The notes: a model not told the origin generated them from the letters alone. A DNA stretch of 64,000 nucleotides from DATLLN01 sp963809205 (GCA_963809205.1 CAWEIS010000009.1:1-64000); one strand, 5' to 3'; positions 8,239 through 16,896 are shown, numbered from the stretch's first letter. Made by a program: numbers and translations.

Positions 8239-8916
8239 GTGGAGAGCAGCGCGCGGCCGCGGATCCTGCTGGTCGAGGACGACCCGACGATCCGCGAGAT
8301 GACGCAGCTGGCGCTGCAGCGAGACGGCTTCGACGTTGACACCGCGGACGACGGCGCCACCGGTCTCTCGGCGTTCCGGTCGCAGCCGCCTGACCTCGTC
8401 CTGCTGGACGTGATGCTGCCGGGCGTGGACGGCGTCAGCGTGTGCCGCACGATCCGCGAGGGCAGCGTCGTGCCGATCGTGATGCTGACCGCCAGAACCG
8501 ACCCGATCGACGTCGTGCTGGGTCTGGAGGCGGGCGCCGACGACTACGTCACCAAGCCGTTCGAGCCGTCCATCCTGGCGGCTCGGCTGCGGGCGGTGCT
8601 GCGCCGGGTCGCGCGCCACGACGCGTCGCCCGTGCTGCACGTCCGCGAGCTGGTGATCGACCGCGCGGGGATGGAGGTGCACGTCGCCGGCGAGCCGGTC
8701 AGCCTGACGCCGACCGAGTATCGGCTGCTGCTCGAGCTGGCCGAGCACCGCGGTGTGGTCTGCAGCCGCGAGCGCCTGCTCGAGGAGGTCTGGGGCTATG
8801 TCTGGGCAGGCGACACGCGGCTGGTGGACATGCACGTACGCCGGCTGCGGGTGAAGATCGGCGCGGACATGATCGAGACCGTTCGCGGGGCTGGCTACAA
8901 GCTGGTCAAGGGATGA
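8239..8916 (+). CDS. OmpR-family response regulator
   Basis: A 225-residue DNA-binding response regulator with GTG start. Receiver domain residues 1-120: acidic pair EDD near residue 14, phospho-acceptor Asp in LVLLDVMLPG, and Lys in YVTKPFEP. The C-terminal winged helix (LTPTEYRLLLELAEH ... DTRLVDMHVRRLRVKIG) follows. Its stop overlaps the ATG of the kinase gene (GATGAG), so the two are translationally coupled partners. Confidence 0.92.
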   Translation: MESSARPRILLVEDDPTIREMTQLALQRDGFDVDTADDGATGLSAFRSQPPDLVLLDVMLPGVDGVSVCRTIREGSVVPIVMLTARTDPIDVVLGLEAGADDYVTKPFEPSILAARLRAVLRRVARHDASPVLHVRELVIDRAGMEVHVAGEPVSLTPTEYRLLLELAEHRGVVCSRERLLEEVWGYVWAGDTRLVDMHVRRLRVKIGADMIETVRGAGYKLVKG

Positions 8917-10122
8917 GCTCGCTGCGCTGGCGGCTGGCGCTCGCCTTCGCGCTGCTGGCGGCGACGGTGGCGGCGGCGGTCGGCATCGTGGTCTACGAGC
9001 TGACCGCCGACGACCTGCTCTCCCGTGCCCGGGCGGCCGCGGTGGCGCAGGTGCAGGCGGCGGTGCTGATTTACCCTCTGACGAGGCCGTCGCTGCCCCG
9101 CTCGGCGCTGCCGGCCAGCGATCCGTCGGTGCCGGCGCCGCTACGGGCGGCGGTGCACCAGGGGCAGGTGGCCTCCTACAGCGGCAGCTGGAGCGGCCAG
9201 CCGGCGGTGTGGGCGGGCCGGCGCACCCCCGACGGGCAGGACGAGATCTACGTGCGCGACTCATACGCCGCCGCAGCGCCAGGAGCTGAGCGACCTGCGG
9301 CAGACGGTGATCGAGGTCGCCGTGGCGGCGGCGGTCGGCGGGGCGCTGCTCGGCCTGGTGCTGGCCGGCGGACTCTCGCTGCGCCTGCGGCGGGCGGCAT
9401 CGATCGCCGAGCGGGTGACAGCCGGCGAGCTGGACGCGCGGATCAATGCCACCGGCCATGACGAGGTCGCGAAGCTGGGCGAGGCGATCGACCGGATGGC
9501 CGAGACGATGCGCCTGCGGATCGAGCGCGAGCGGCGGTTCGTGGCGGACGTCGCCCACGACCTGCGGACCCCGTTGACCGGGTTGAAGACGGCGTCCAGC
9601 CTGCTCGACCACGACCAGGTGGGCAACGCCATCCGCGAGCGGGTCGACCGGCTGCTGAGGCTGGTCGAGGACCTGCTCGAGATCGCCCGGCTGGACAGCG
9701 GCACGGCCACCGCCGACCTGCGCTGGGTTGACCTGGGAGGGTTCGTCACCGACGTGGTCGGGGACGCGCCGGGGACGACCATCCGCACGAACGGCGCGTC
9801 GCGCAGGCTTGTCGATCCCCGCCGGCTGGAGCGCGTCATCGAGAACGTGCTCGACAACGCCGCCCGCCATGGCGCGCCGCCCGTCGATGTCTCGGTGTCC
9901 GACGGCCGGATCGTGATGCGCGACCACGGCCCGGGGTTCAGCGACGCGATGCTGGCCCATGCGGCCGAGCGCTTCACCACCGGCAATCCCGCCCGCGGCG
10001 AAGGGATTGGGCTGGGCCTGGCCATCGCCGCCGGCCAGTGCCACGTGCTGGGCGCCGAGCTGGAGCTGGCCAACGATCCCACCGGAGGGGCGGTCGTGAC
10101 GATCGCGCTGCCGCCGGCATGA
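8913..10122 (+). CDS. Sensor histidine kinase (one frameshift)
   Basis: Membrane sensor kinase partnered with the regulator just upstream. Transmembrane helix 1 is LALAFALLAATVAAAVGIVV; a variable extracytoplasmic part follows, then helix 2 VIEVAVAAAVGGALLGLVLAGGL, HAMP, the HisKA motif FVADVAHDLRTPLTG with the phospho-His, and HATPase boxes (NVLDNAARHG, DHGPGFS, GIGLGLAIAAG). The frame changes near 9268 (GCCGCCGCAG); removing one C joins the two halves as YAPQRQELSDLR. Stop overlaps the ATG of the next gene. Confidence 0.8.
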
Positions 10123-11234
10123 GGACGCGGGTCGCCCTCAGCTTGATGGCCGTTGGGCTGCTGGCCGTCGGCTGCGGCACGTCCGGCCTGCAGGTCGAGA
10201 ACCACGGCGCCACGACGCCGATCGTCAAGCCGTCCGGGCCGCAACCGCAGGTCGACAGCCTCGACGCGGTCGCCTTCCCCAGCACGCGCGACGGCTGGGC
10301 GGCGGGAACCGGCGCGATCATCGCGACGACCGACGGCGGCGCCACCTGGACGCAGCAGTACACGGGCCACGCCGACATCCGGTCACTCGAGTTCACCGAC
10401 CAGCGCCATGGGTGGGCGGTCGGCGCGGCATCGCTGCTGCGCACCGTGAACGGCGGGGACACCTGGTCACCGGCCGGCGAGCCGACGGGACTCATCCTGA
10501 CGAGCGTGGCCTTCGCCGGCCCGGACGAGGGATGGGGCGTGGCGCTGCCTGCGGGGAAGGTCGGCGAGCCGGTCCCGGGCACGCTCGTCGCCACCACCGA
10601 CGGCGGCTCCAGCTGGACCGTCGTCAGGCCGGACATCGCAGACTCGATCTGCCTGTCAGGGGGAGCCCTGGTCGCCGGCGCGGGATCCATGGTGCGTCGC
10701 TCGACCGACGGCGGGGCGACGTGGAGCACCCTGCTGGATGCCGGTGGCACGGCGACCAGCTGGTTCACCGCGACCGTCCAGTGCCCTGACCTGCCGTCGA
10801 TCTGGGTGCTGTTCCAGGGCGGCTCGGCCGCCGGCAGCCAGGCCTACGCCGCCTACACCAGCGCCGATGCGGGCGTCGGCTGGCAGCCGGTGGTGGTCGC
10901 GCCGATGCTGGTCGGATCCGACCCGGCGTTCGCGGATGTCACCCCGCTCGACTCGTACCCCGGCCCGTTCGCGGCGGTCTCCGCGTCCAAAGCGGTGTTC
11001 CTCGGCGAATGTCCGGCCTGCGACCCGCAGCGGGTGACGGTGCTGCGCACGCACGACGGCGGGACGCTCTGGGAACGCAGCGTCGTCAACGGCTTCGCCC
11101 CGACCGCGCTGGCCTTCGCCGACGCCGCACACGGCTGGATGACGGCGGTGATCGGTGGGACGGAGGGGCGGCGCCCGGCGATCCTCGCCACCGCCGACGG
11201 CGGTCGCACGTGGCACCCCGTGTATCCGTCATAG
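10119..11234 (+). CDS. BNR/Ycf48-like repeat lipoprotein
   Basis: A 371-residue exported protein. The signal peptide ends in a lipobox (LLAVGCGTSG), so it should be anchored to the membrane. The mature part has about six repeats of the WAAGTGAIIATTDGGATW type (GW.VG...L..T.DGG.TW), the sialidase/BNR-like beta-propeller also seen in Ycf48. The ATG overlaps the kinase stop (GCATGAGG), forming a regulator-kinase-lipoprotein operon. It may act as an extracytoplasmic accessory of the kinase; that is inference. Confidence 0.75.
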   Translation: MRTRVALSLMAVGLLAVGCGTSGLQVENHGATTPIVKPSGPQPQVDSLDAVAFPSTRDGWAAGTGAIIATTDGGATWTQQYTGHADIRSLEFTDQRHGWAVGAASLLRTVNGGDTWSPAGEPTGLILTSVAFAGPDEGWGVALPAGKVGEPVPGTLVATTDGGSSWTVVRPDIADSICLSGGALVAGAGSMVRRSTDGGATWSTLLDAGGTATSWFTATVQCPDLPSIWVLFQGGSAAGSQAYAAYTSADAGVGWQPVVVAPMLVGSDPAFADVTPLDSYPGPFAAVSASKAVFLGECPACDPQRVTVLRTHDGGTLWERSVVNGFAPTALAFADAAHGWMTAVIGGTEGRRPAILATADGGRTWHPVYPS

Positions 11235-11344
11235 ATACCGAACCGTTACACGGACGCCACCTTGCCGATACCCCGGGGTCGTAGCATCGGACATGTGCCC
11301 GCGTGACCTGCACGACGGGCCGCCGACCTGAGAGGGGTGAGGAG

Positions 11345-11887
11345 ATGAGGAGCAAGCTGATCGCGACCGGCCTGGTGCTCGGTGCCGCGGCGTGTGCGCC
11401 GTGGGCGGCCTCGGCGACCGCCGGGGCACAGACGGCGGCGGCCCCGACGCCGCGCTGTACAACGTCCGCGCTCGAGGTCTGGCTGGGCCTCGGTGGTGGT
11501 GGCGGCCAGGCCGGCAGCACCGTCTACCCGGTCGAGCTCACCAACCTCTCCGCCCACACCTGCAGCCTGTACGGCTTCCCGGGCGTCTCGGCCGAGGTCG
11601 CGGGTCACCAGGTGGGGAGCGCCGCGGGACGCGACCACGCAGTGCCCGCGCAGACCGTGACGCTGGGGCCGCGCGCGACCGCGCACGCCGAGCTTCGGAT
11701 CACCGACGTCTCATCGATCCCGGCGGCGAGCTGCAAGCCGGTCACGGCCGACGGGCTGACGGTCTACCCGCCGGGCGCCTTCACGGCCGCCCAGATCCCC
11801 TTCCGCTTCCGGGCGTGCTCGGCGGCGGGGCCGGCCTTCCTGTCGGTCCAGGTGGTGCAGCCGCGGGTCGGAGTGCCGGGCCACTAA
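11345..11887 (+). CDS. Secreted DUF4232 domain protein
   Basis: A 180-residue exported protein from ATG 11345, preceded by GAGAGGGGTGAGGAG. A signal peptide runs to about AGAQTAAA, then a DUF4232 domain: CTTSALEVWLG, STVYPVELTNLSAHTCSLYGFPGVS and a terminal CSAAGPAFLSVQVV. The four or five cysteines fit the family. DUF4232 proteins are abundant secreted or lipoproteins of actinobacteria without known function. The 3' end overlaps the convergent TetR gene on paper. Confidence 0.75.
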   Translation: MRSKLIATGLVLGAAACAPWAASATAGAQTAAAPTPRCTTSALEVWLGLGGGGGQAGSTVYPVELTNLSAHTCSLYGFPGVSAEVAGHQVGSAAGRDHAVPAQTVTLGPRATAHAELRITDVSSIPAASCKPVTADGLTVYPPGAFTAAQIPFRFRACSAAGPAFLSVQVVQPRVGVPGH

Positions 11888-12422
11888 GCATCGGGCTCGC
11901 GTCGCGGAACGCAGCGAGGCCGCTTTCCCATGCGGCGTCAAGGTCGGCACCCTCGGGAAAGCGGCCGTTGAGCTCGAGATTCGTCATCCCGTGTGCGAAC
12001 GCCCACGCTGCGCGGGCGAGGTCGGCGTCCGCCCCAAGCGCCTCGTGCAGCGGCAGGGCGGCGCGGTCCTCGATGCCCTGGGGGAGATCGCCCCGCGGCA
12101 GCGGCCGTTCCGTCATCAGCCGGTACAAGTGCGGCTGGGTGCGCCCGAACTCCCGGTAGGCCGCCGCCAGGGCGAGCAGCGGATCCGCGGCGCCTGCCGT
12201 TGCCCGCTCGAAAACGTCGGCGAGTTCGGCGAACCCCTCGGAGATGACTGCCGCTTCGACCGCGCCCTTGTCGGCGAAGTGCTTGTACAGGGATGGCGCG
12301 CGGATGCCCAACCGGTCGGCGAGACGCCGCATCGTCAGGCCCTCGAGGCCCTCCTGTTCGAGGATCTGACGGGCGGCCGCGACGATCTGCGTCGCGCGTG
12401 GGCTGAGCGCGTGGTTTGACAG
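11781..12422 (-). CDS. TetR family regulator, probably of the adjacent metallo-hydrolase gene
   Basis: Helix-turn-helix LTMRRLADRLGIRAPSLYKHFADK preceded by TQIVAAARQILEQEG. The first ATG (12332) would cut off the first DNA-binding helix, so translation must start upstream; SNHALSPRATQIVAAA reads well from a CTG at 12422, directly beside an operator. C-terminal ligand domain ends about RDASPML; the tail beyond is low complexity and antisense to the DUF4232 gene, so the true 3' end may be shorter. Likely autoregulated through the palindromes at 12423-12462. Confidence 0.7.
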   Translation of the reverse strand: MSNHALSPRATQIVAAARQILEQEGLEGLTMRRLADRLGIRAPSLYKHFADKGAVEAAVISEGFAELADVFERATAGAADPLLALAAAYREFGRTQPHLYRLMTERPLPRGDLPQGIEDRAALPLHEALGADADLARAAWAFAHGMTNLELNGRFPEGADLDAAWESGLAAFRDASPMLSGPALRPAAAPPGPTGRPAPPPSTPGSGRGSGRP

Positions 12423-12462
12423 GCTAACGATGTTAGCTAGTCTACCAGCTAACGGTGTTAGC
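12423..12462. promoter_or_regulatory. Twin TetR operator palindromes
   Basis: Two perfect 15-bp palindromes, GCTAACGATGTTAGC (12423-12437) and GCTAACGGTGTTAGC (12448-12462), spaced 25 bp centre to centre between the divergent TetR gene and the MBL hydrolase gene. The whole block is itself roughly symmetrical (GGCTAAC ... GTTAGCC). The half-site GCTAAC with a 3-bp centre is typical of a TetR dimer site. Confidence 0.75.
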
Positions 12463-12484
12463 CAGACGACGCGGGAGCGATCCT

Positions 12485-13159
12485 ATGAAGGCCCGATCCA
12501 TCAGTCCGAACCTGATCCAGGTCACCCGATTCCATTTCGTCAACGCCTTCCTCGTGCGGGAAGCCGACGGCTTCACGCTGGTCGACACGACGATGGGCAA
12601 CGCCGCGGGTGCGCTACTCGACGCGGCATCGCGCGCCGGTGGCGAGGTCCGCCGAATCGCGCTGACCCACGGGCACGGCGACCACGTCGGCGCCCTGGAT
12701 GCGCTCAAGGCGCAGATGGGCGAGTCGGTCGAGGTGCTGATGCCCGAGCTGGATGCCCGCATCCACGCCGGCGAGCAGATCGTCGAGGGGAAGCTGCCCG
12801 GCAGCTGGCCGAAGCTGACGACCAAGCCGGACGTCCTGCTCCGCGGCGGCGAGCGCGTCGGCAGCCTCGAGGTGATCCCGGCGCCCGGACACAGCCCGGG
12901 CCATGTCGCCTACCTCGATCGGCGCGACCGCACCCTGATCGCCGGCGATGTCTACACGACCTACGGCAACGCCGCCGTCACGAACCACTTCTACCTGCGG
13001 TTCCCGTTCGCCGCGATGGCCACCTGGGACAAGAGCAGGGACCTCGAGTCTGCGCGCGCCCTCCGGGATCTCGATCCGGCGATCCTCGCGGTCGGCCACG
13101 GGCCGGCGGTCGTCGATCCCGGGCCGGCCATGGACCGGGCGATCGCGCGCGGGGCGTGA
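12485..13159 (+). CDS. MBL-fold metallo-hydrolase
   Basis: A 224-residue protein from ATG 12485 (MKARSISPNLIQVTRFHF). The metallo-beta-lactamase motif THGHGDHVGALD supplies HxHxDH, a later His lies in PAPGHSPGHVAYLD, Asp in LIAGDVYT and the last His in VGHGPAV. This is a complete metal-binding set. Divergent from TetR with twin operators between, so probably induced by the TetR ligand. Substrate unknown; small MBL hydrolases of this type include lactonases and thioesterases. Confidence 0.85.
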   Translation: MKARSISPNLIQVTRFHFVNAFLVREADGFTLVDTTMGNAAGALLDAASRAGGEVRRIALTHGHGDHVGALDALKAQMGESVEVLMPELDARIHAGEQIVEGKLPGSWPKLTTKPDVLLRGGERVGSLEVIPAPGHSPGHVAYLDRRDRTLIAGDVYTTYGNAAVTNHFYLRFPFAAMATWDKSRDLESARALRDLDPAILAVGHGPAVVDPGPAMDRAIARGA

Positions 13160-13170
13160 CGCAAGACGAG

Positions 13171-13426
13171 CTAGCGCTGTGCGCCGACGTACGCGAGCGT
13201 TGCCTCGAGCGTCGCAGGCACGGCGGCCGGCGACGCCGCGTCGAGGCCGGCCAGCGGATCCTTGAGGCCGGAGGACGTGCCGATCACGACCACCCGATGG
13301 CCGCGGTCGATGGTGCCGTCGGCGATCGCCGCCCCAGCGCGCGCACGCAGGACACGGCCAGGACGGATCGACGAGGCGGTCCCCGCAGCGCAGGCCCACG
13401 ACGTCCGGGGTCGTCGCGAGAAGCAT
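13171..13426 (-). pseudogene. Threonine synthase remnant (middle deleted)
   Basis: On the minus strand an ATG at 13426 gives DVVGLRCGDRLVDPSWPCPAC, resembling the zinc-ribbon start of threonine synthase. After a frame change near 13355 the sequence reads IADGTIDRGHRVVVIGTSSGLKDP and ends YVGAQR-stop, matching the enzyme's C-terminal end. The pyridoxal-phosphate core (some 300 residues) is missing. A decayed gene or an assembly collapse; not functional as it stands. Confidence 0.5.
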
Positions 13427-13449
13427 GGAGCAGTACTATCTCCGAGATC

Positions 13450-13908
13450 GTGCTCGACGTCGGCGCGCAGATCCCCGATGTGACCGTCGCCGGGCAGGAG
13501 GGCGAGCCGGTCGCCCTGGCGGCACTGGCCGCCGAAGGCCCGCTGCTGCTCGTTTTCTATCTGTTCGACTGGACGGGCACCTGACGATCCGAGCTGCGGC
13601 TCCTGCGTGACAGGAGCGAGCAGTTCGCCGCCGCCGGCGTGCGTGTCTTCGGGGTCTCGCGGGACAGCCCGTACTCGCACAGCGCCTACGCCGCCCGGCA
13701 GTCGCTGACCTATCCGCTGCTCTCCGACTGGAACGGCGACGCGGTGCGGGCGTTCGGCGTGGCGCAGACGCTGGACGGCCTGACCGACGTCCCCCGGCGC
13801 AGCTGCTTCCTGATCGACGGCGGCGGCGTGATCCGCCTGGCGCGGGTCTATGGCGACGACGAGGTGCCCGGCATGGACGCGCTGCTGGCCGCGGCCCGCG
13901 ATCTGTAG
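13450..13908 (+). CDS. Peroxiredoxin with in-frame TGA at the peroxidatic position: probable selenoprotein
   Basis: AhpC/TSA-type thiol peroxidase. Frame from GTG 13450 (LDVGAQIPDVTVAGQEGEPV) runs through LLLVFYLFDWTGT, meets TGA at 13582-13584, and continues in the same frame as RSELRLLRDRSEQFAAAGVR, FGVSRDSPYSHSAYAARQ and LLSDWNGDAVRAFGV to ARDL-stop at 13908. The TGA sits exactly where peroxiredoxins carry the catalytic Cys: TxxC becomes T-G-T-[TGA], with Glu three residues later. About 152 residues in total, normal for the family. A perfect 7-bp hairpin follows the TGA at SECIS distance. Read as selenocysteine, the enzyme would be a Sec-peroxiredoxin. GTG is the first plausible start; upstream alternatives exist. 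Confidence 0.8.
13582..13623 (+). promoter_or_regulatory. Candidate bacterial SECIS element (UGA plus stem-loop)
   Basis: After the TGA (13582-13584) come 14 nt, then arm GCTCCTG (13599-13605), loop CGTGA (13606-13610) and perfectly complementary arm CAGGAGC (13611-13617). A lower 4-bp stem CTGC/GCAG (13594-13597 with 13620-13623) extends it across a small internal loop. The apical loop begins 21 nt after the TGA and has G as its second base; both fit the bacterial SECIS consensus. The stem is compatible with the coding sequence. Confidence 0.7.
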
Positions 13909-13952
13909 GCGACTGCACCCTGGCACATGAGCACCGCTATCCTCGCCCACGC

Positions 13953-14375
13953 ATGGCGGTGACCGACTTCGACACCAAGGTGGCCGTGGTCGTGCGGGAC
14001 GACCTTGCGGTGTGGCAGCGGCTGAACGTCTGCGCGTTCCTGATCAGCGGCGTGGTCGGCGACGCCGGCGGCGTGGCGATCGGCGAGCCCTACGAGGACG
14101 CCGACGGCTCGGCGTACCTGCCGCTGCTGGTGCAGCCGGTGGTCGTCCTCGAGGCCGGCGCGGCCGAGCTGCAGCGCAGCCGCGAGAGGGCCGAGCGGCG
14201 CGGCGTGCCGATCGCCGTCTACACGCAGGAGATGTTCGCGACCGGCGGCGACGCGGACAACCGGGCTGCCGTCAAGGCCGTCGCAGGCGCCGAGCTCGAC
14301 CTGGTGGGCATCGCCCTGCGCGCGCCGCACCGCGACGCCGACGCGGTGATCCGCGGGCTCGCCCGTCACCCGTGA
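13953..14375 (+). CDS. DUF2000 family protein
   Basis: A 140-residue protein: FDTKVAVVVRDDLAVWQRLNVCAFLISGVVG at the N-terminus, YLPLLVQPVVVL in the middle, GVPIAVYTQEMFATGGDADN later. This matches DUF2000, small proteins with a peptidyl-tRNA-hydrolase-II-like fold and no established role. The stop overlaps the GTG of the ExoD-like gene (CGTGACC). Confidence 0.75.
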   Translation: MAVTDFDTKVAVVVRDDLAVWQRLNVCAFLISGVVGDAGGVAIGEPYEDADGSAYLPLLVQPVVVLEAGAAELQRSRERAERRGVPIAVYTQEMFATGGDADNRAAVKAVAGAELDLVGIALRAPHRDADAVIRGLARHP

Positions 14376-14983
14376 CCGGGTCAGCCGAGCCCCCGTTCAG
14401 CGACCAGCTCGAGGGGTGGCTGCGCAGCGACCAGCCGAAGACGCTTGGCGCGCTGAGCGAGGTGTTCTCCGAGAAGAGCTTCGCCGTGGCGATCCTGCTG
14501 CTGATGCTGCTGCCGGCGACTGCCCCTGCCGACCGGCGGCGTGAGCCACGTGTTCGAGGTGATCGCCGTGATCCTGGCGGCGGAGATGGTGCTCGGCCGC
14601 CGGGCGATCTGGGTGCCGGCGCGCTGGCGCAACCGCGGCGCTGGGCGCGCTGGCCACGGACTCGATCATCCCCCGGATCACCCGATGGCTGCGCGTGGTG
14701 GAGCGCGTGTCCAAGCCGCGGGCAGCCTGGTTGTTCGACCGCGGATGGATGCTCCGGCTGCTCGGGTCTGGTGCTCGCGACGTTTGCGATCGCCGCCGCA
14801 CTGGCGCCTCCCTTCTCGGGGCTGGACACGCTGCCGGCGCTCGGCGCCGTCGTTGTCTGTCTGGCAATCGTCACCGGGGACGTTGTGCTGCTGGCGTTGG
14901 GGCTGGTGATCGGAACGGGCGGCATCGTGCTGATCATCACCGTCGGCGCGGCGCTCGCCAATCTCGTCACGCGCATCGTCTGA
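14372..14983 (+). CDS. ExoD-like membrane protein (three frameshifts)
   Basis: Exopolysaccharide-synthesis ExoD family, about 200 residues once repaired. Segments in order: EVFSEKSFAVAILLLMLLPATA, LPTGGVSHVFEVIAVILAAEMVLGRRAIWVP, LGALATDSIIPRITRWLRVVERVSKPRAAWL, then LVLATFAIAAALAPPFSGLDTLPALG and a final TM helix. Frame changes near 14527, 14638 and 14770 are each explained by one surplus C or G in a short run, so probably a sequencing fault rather than decay. GTG start at 14372 overlaps the upstream stop. Confidence 0.65.
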   Translation: MTGSAEPPFSDQLEGWLRSDQPKTLGALSEVFSEKSFAVAILLLMLLPATAPADRRREPRVRGDRRDPGGGDGARPPGDLGAGALAQPRRWARWPRTRSSPGSPDGCAWWSACPSRGQPGCSTADGCSGCSGLVLATFAIAAALAPPFSGLDTLPALGAVVVCLAIVTGDVVLLALGLVIGTGGIVLIITVGAALANLVTRIV

Positions 14984-15005
14984 GGCCCGGGTGTAGGTTT
15001 TCCCC

Positions 15006-16817
15006 GTGGTGTCCGTCTCGCAGGAGTACCTGCGGCGGTTCCCGCCGCTCGCAGACGCATCCGGCGACGCGCTCGCCGAAGTCGAGCGTGCCGGCGAGAT
15101 CCGCACGTACGAGCGGGGCACCGTGATCCTCCACGAGGACGGCATCCCGGCGACGCATTTGTCGATCGTCCGCACGGGGAGCGTCGAGCTGGTGCACGAC
15201 GACGACATCATCGACGTGCTGGAGCCGGGCGAGGCGTTCGGCCACCCGTCGCTGCTGACCGGGCTGGCGCCGGCCTTCGACGTCCGGGCGCGGGAGGAGA
15301 CGACGTGCCTGGTGCTGCCGGCGGATCATGCCAGCGAGCTGCTCGCCGGTCCGGCCGGCGTCCGCTTCGTCGCCCGCTCGCTGCGCGACCGGATGGTGCG
15401 CACCGGCTACGTGGCGCACGCCGGGGGCGACGTGCGCAACGCCAAGCTGGGGTCGCTCGTCCACCGCCCGGCCGCTTTCTGCACGCCCGAGACCACGGTC
15501 GCCGACGCCGCGCGGACGATGGCCGATGCCGATGTGTCGTGCGTCCTCGTCCGGCTCGGCGACCAGTTCGGTCTCCTGACCGACTCTGACATCCGGGCCC
15601 GCCTGGTCGCCCGGGGCCGCGGTCTGGACACCCCGGTCAGCGAGGTGATGACCACGCCGGCGCTGACGTTCGCGGCCGACCGGCTGGCGATCGACGCGAT
15701 GATCGACATGCTCGACCTGGGCATCCACCACCTGCCCGTGCTGGGAGCCGACGGCGTGCCGATGGGCGTCGTCACCGCCACCGACCTGCTGTACCTCGAG
15801 GGCCGCACGCCGTTCGGCCTGCGCCGGTCGATCGCGCACGCGCCGACACGCGAGGCGGTGGTCGAGGCGACCAGCCACCTGCCCGCGACGGTGGTCGCGC
15901 TGATCCGCGCCGGCGTCCCGGCGACCGACGTCGGCCGCGTCGTGGCCCTGGCAGGCGACACGACGACGATGCGGCTGATCGATCTCGCATTCGAGGAGCT
16001 GGGGCCGGCCGAGTGGGAGTGGGCCTGGATCGCGCTGGGATCCACGGCGCGCCGCGAGGCGTCGCTGGCATCCGACCAGGACAACGCCTTCGCGTACGCC
16101 GACGGGGCCGACGACGACTACTTCCAGCGGCTGACGGCATACGTCAACTCCGGGCTGTCGGACAGTGGGTTCGGCGAGGACAACGCCGAGGTGGTCGCCC
16201 GCAATCCCGTCTGGAGGAAGTCGCGCAGCGGCTGGCAGGAGGTGTTCGAGGCCTGCCTGGAGCAGCCCGACCGCTCCCACCTCGTGCGGGCCGCGGTCGC
16301 GTTCGACTTCCGGCACGTCTGGGGCGGCCTGGAGATCGTCAAGCCGCTGGTCGAGATCGAGCGCACCGCCCACCGCCATCCCGACTTCATCCAGCGACTG
16401 GCCCGCACCGCGACCGACATCAAGGTGCCGCTGGGGTTCCGCGGCCGCGTGACAACCGACGACGACGGGCGGATCGACCTCAAGCTCGGCGCGATCGTCC
16501 CCATCTGCAACCTGGCGCGGTTCCACGCGATCTCGGCCGGCGTGACCATCTCCAGCACGCTGGCCCGACTCGAGGCCGCGGAGGCCGCGGGCGCGGTGGA
16601 CGGCGACACGGCGGCGATGCTCCGCGAGGCGTTCGAGTTCTGCACCCGGATCCGGCTCGAGCACCAGGTTCGCCAGGTTTCCGACGGCGTCCCACCGGAC
16701 AATCACCTGGCGCCCGACGAGCTCCCGCCGCTGGCCCGCGCCCAGCTGAAAGCGGCGTTGCGCGCGATTCAGGATGCACAGAAGCAGCTTGCGCGGTTTG
16801 TTCCACTCGGGTTGTAG
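15006..16817 (+). CDS. cNMP-binding / CBS / DUF294 nucleotidyltransferase protein (GlnD-like)
   Basis: A 603-residue cytosolic signalling protein. Cyclic-nucleotide-binding domain at about residues 15-120 (RGTVILHEDGIPATHLSIVR), two CBS repeats at 140-265, DUF294 nucleotidyltransferase at about 300-430 with GSTARREASLASDQDNA (the GSxARxE...DxD catalytic signature), and the PF10335-type substrate-binding domain to the end. Such proteins resemble PII uridylyltransferase. It directly precedes the permease and glutamine synthetase block, suggesting a nitrogen-status sensor; that link is inference. GTG start. Confidence 0.85.
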   Translation: MVSVSQEYLRRFPPLADASGDALAEVERAGEIRTYERGTVILHEDGIPATHLSIVRTGSVELVHDDDIIDVLEPGEAFGHPSLLTGLAPAFDVRAREETTCLVLPADHASELLAGPAGVRFVARSLRDRMVRTGYVAHAGGDVRNAKLGSLVHRPAAFCTPETTVADAARTMADADVSCVLVRLGDQFGLLTDSDIRARLVARGRGLDTPVSEVMTTPALTFAADRLAIDAMIDMLDLGIHHLPVLGADGVPMGVVTATDLLYLEGRTPFGLRRSIAHAPTREAVVEATSHLPATVVALIRAGVPATDVGRVVALAGDTTTMRLIDLAFEELGPAEWEWAWIALGSTARREASLASDQDNAFAYADGADDDYFQRLTAYVNSGLSDSGFGEDNAEVVARNPVWRKSRSGWQEVFEACLEQPDRSHLVRAAVAFDFRHVWGGLEIVKPLVEIERTAHRHPDFIQRLARTATDIKVPLGFRGRVTTDDDGRIDLKLGAIVPICNLARFHAISAGVTISSTLARLEAAEAAGAVDGDTAAMLREAFEFCTRIRLEHQVRQVSDGVPPDNHLAPDELPPLARAQLKAALRAIQDAQKQLARFVPLGL

Positions 16818-16896
16818 CGATCGCGACTTTACACCGTCCGGCCGAGGTGGTTAAGTAGGCGGCGATTCCCGGTTACCGCTCAGAAAGGAGTGGTTG

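Noticed and set aside
7978..10044. Long minus-strand ORF opposite the regulator and kinase genes
   Set aside because: No recognisable domain, biased Arg/Pro/Ala/Gln composition; shadow of high-GC coding on the plus strand. The same applies to 14967-16706, 17035-18507, 19056-20795 and 21761-23302.
13427..13584. Peroxiredoxin as a plain nonsense pseudogene
   Set aside because: The frame is continuous on both sides of the TGA, all family motifs are intact, the TGA falls on the catalytic residue and a SECIS-like hairpin follows.
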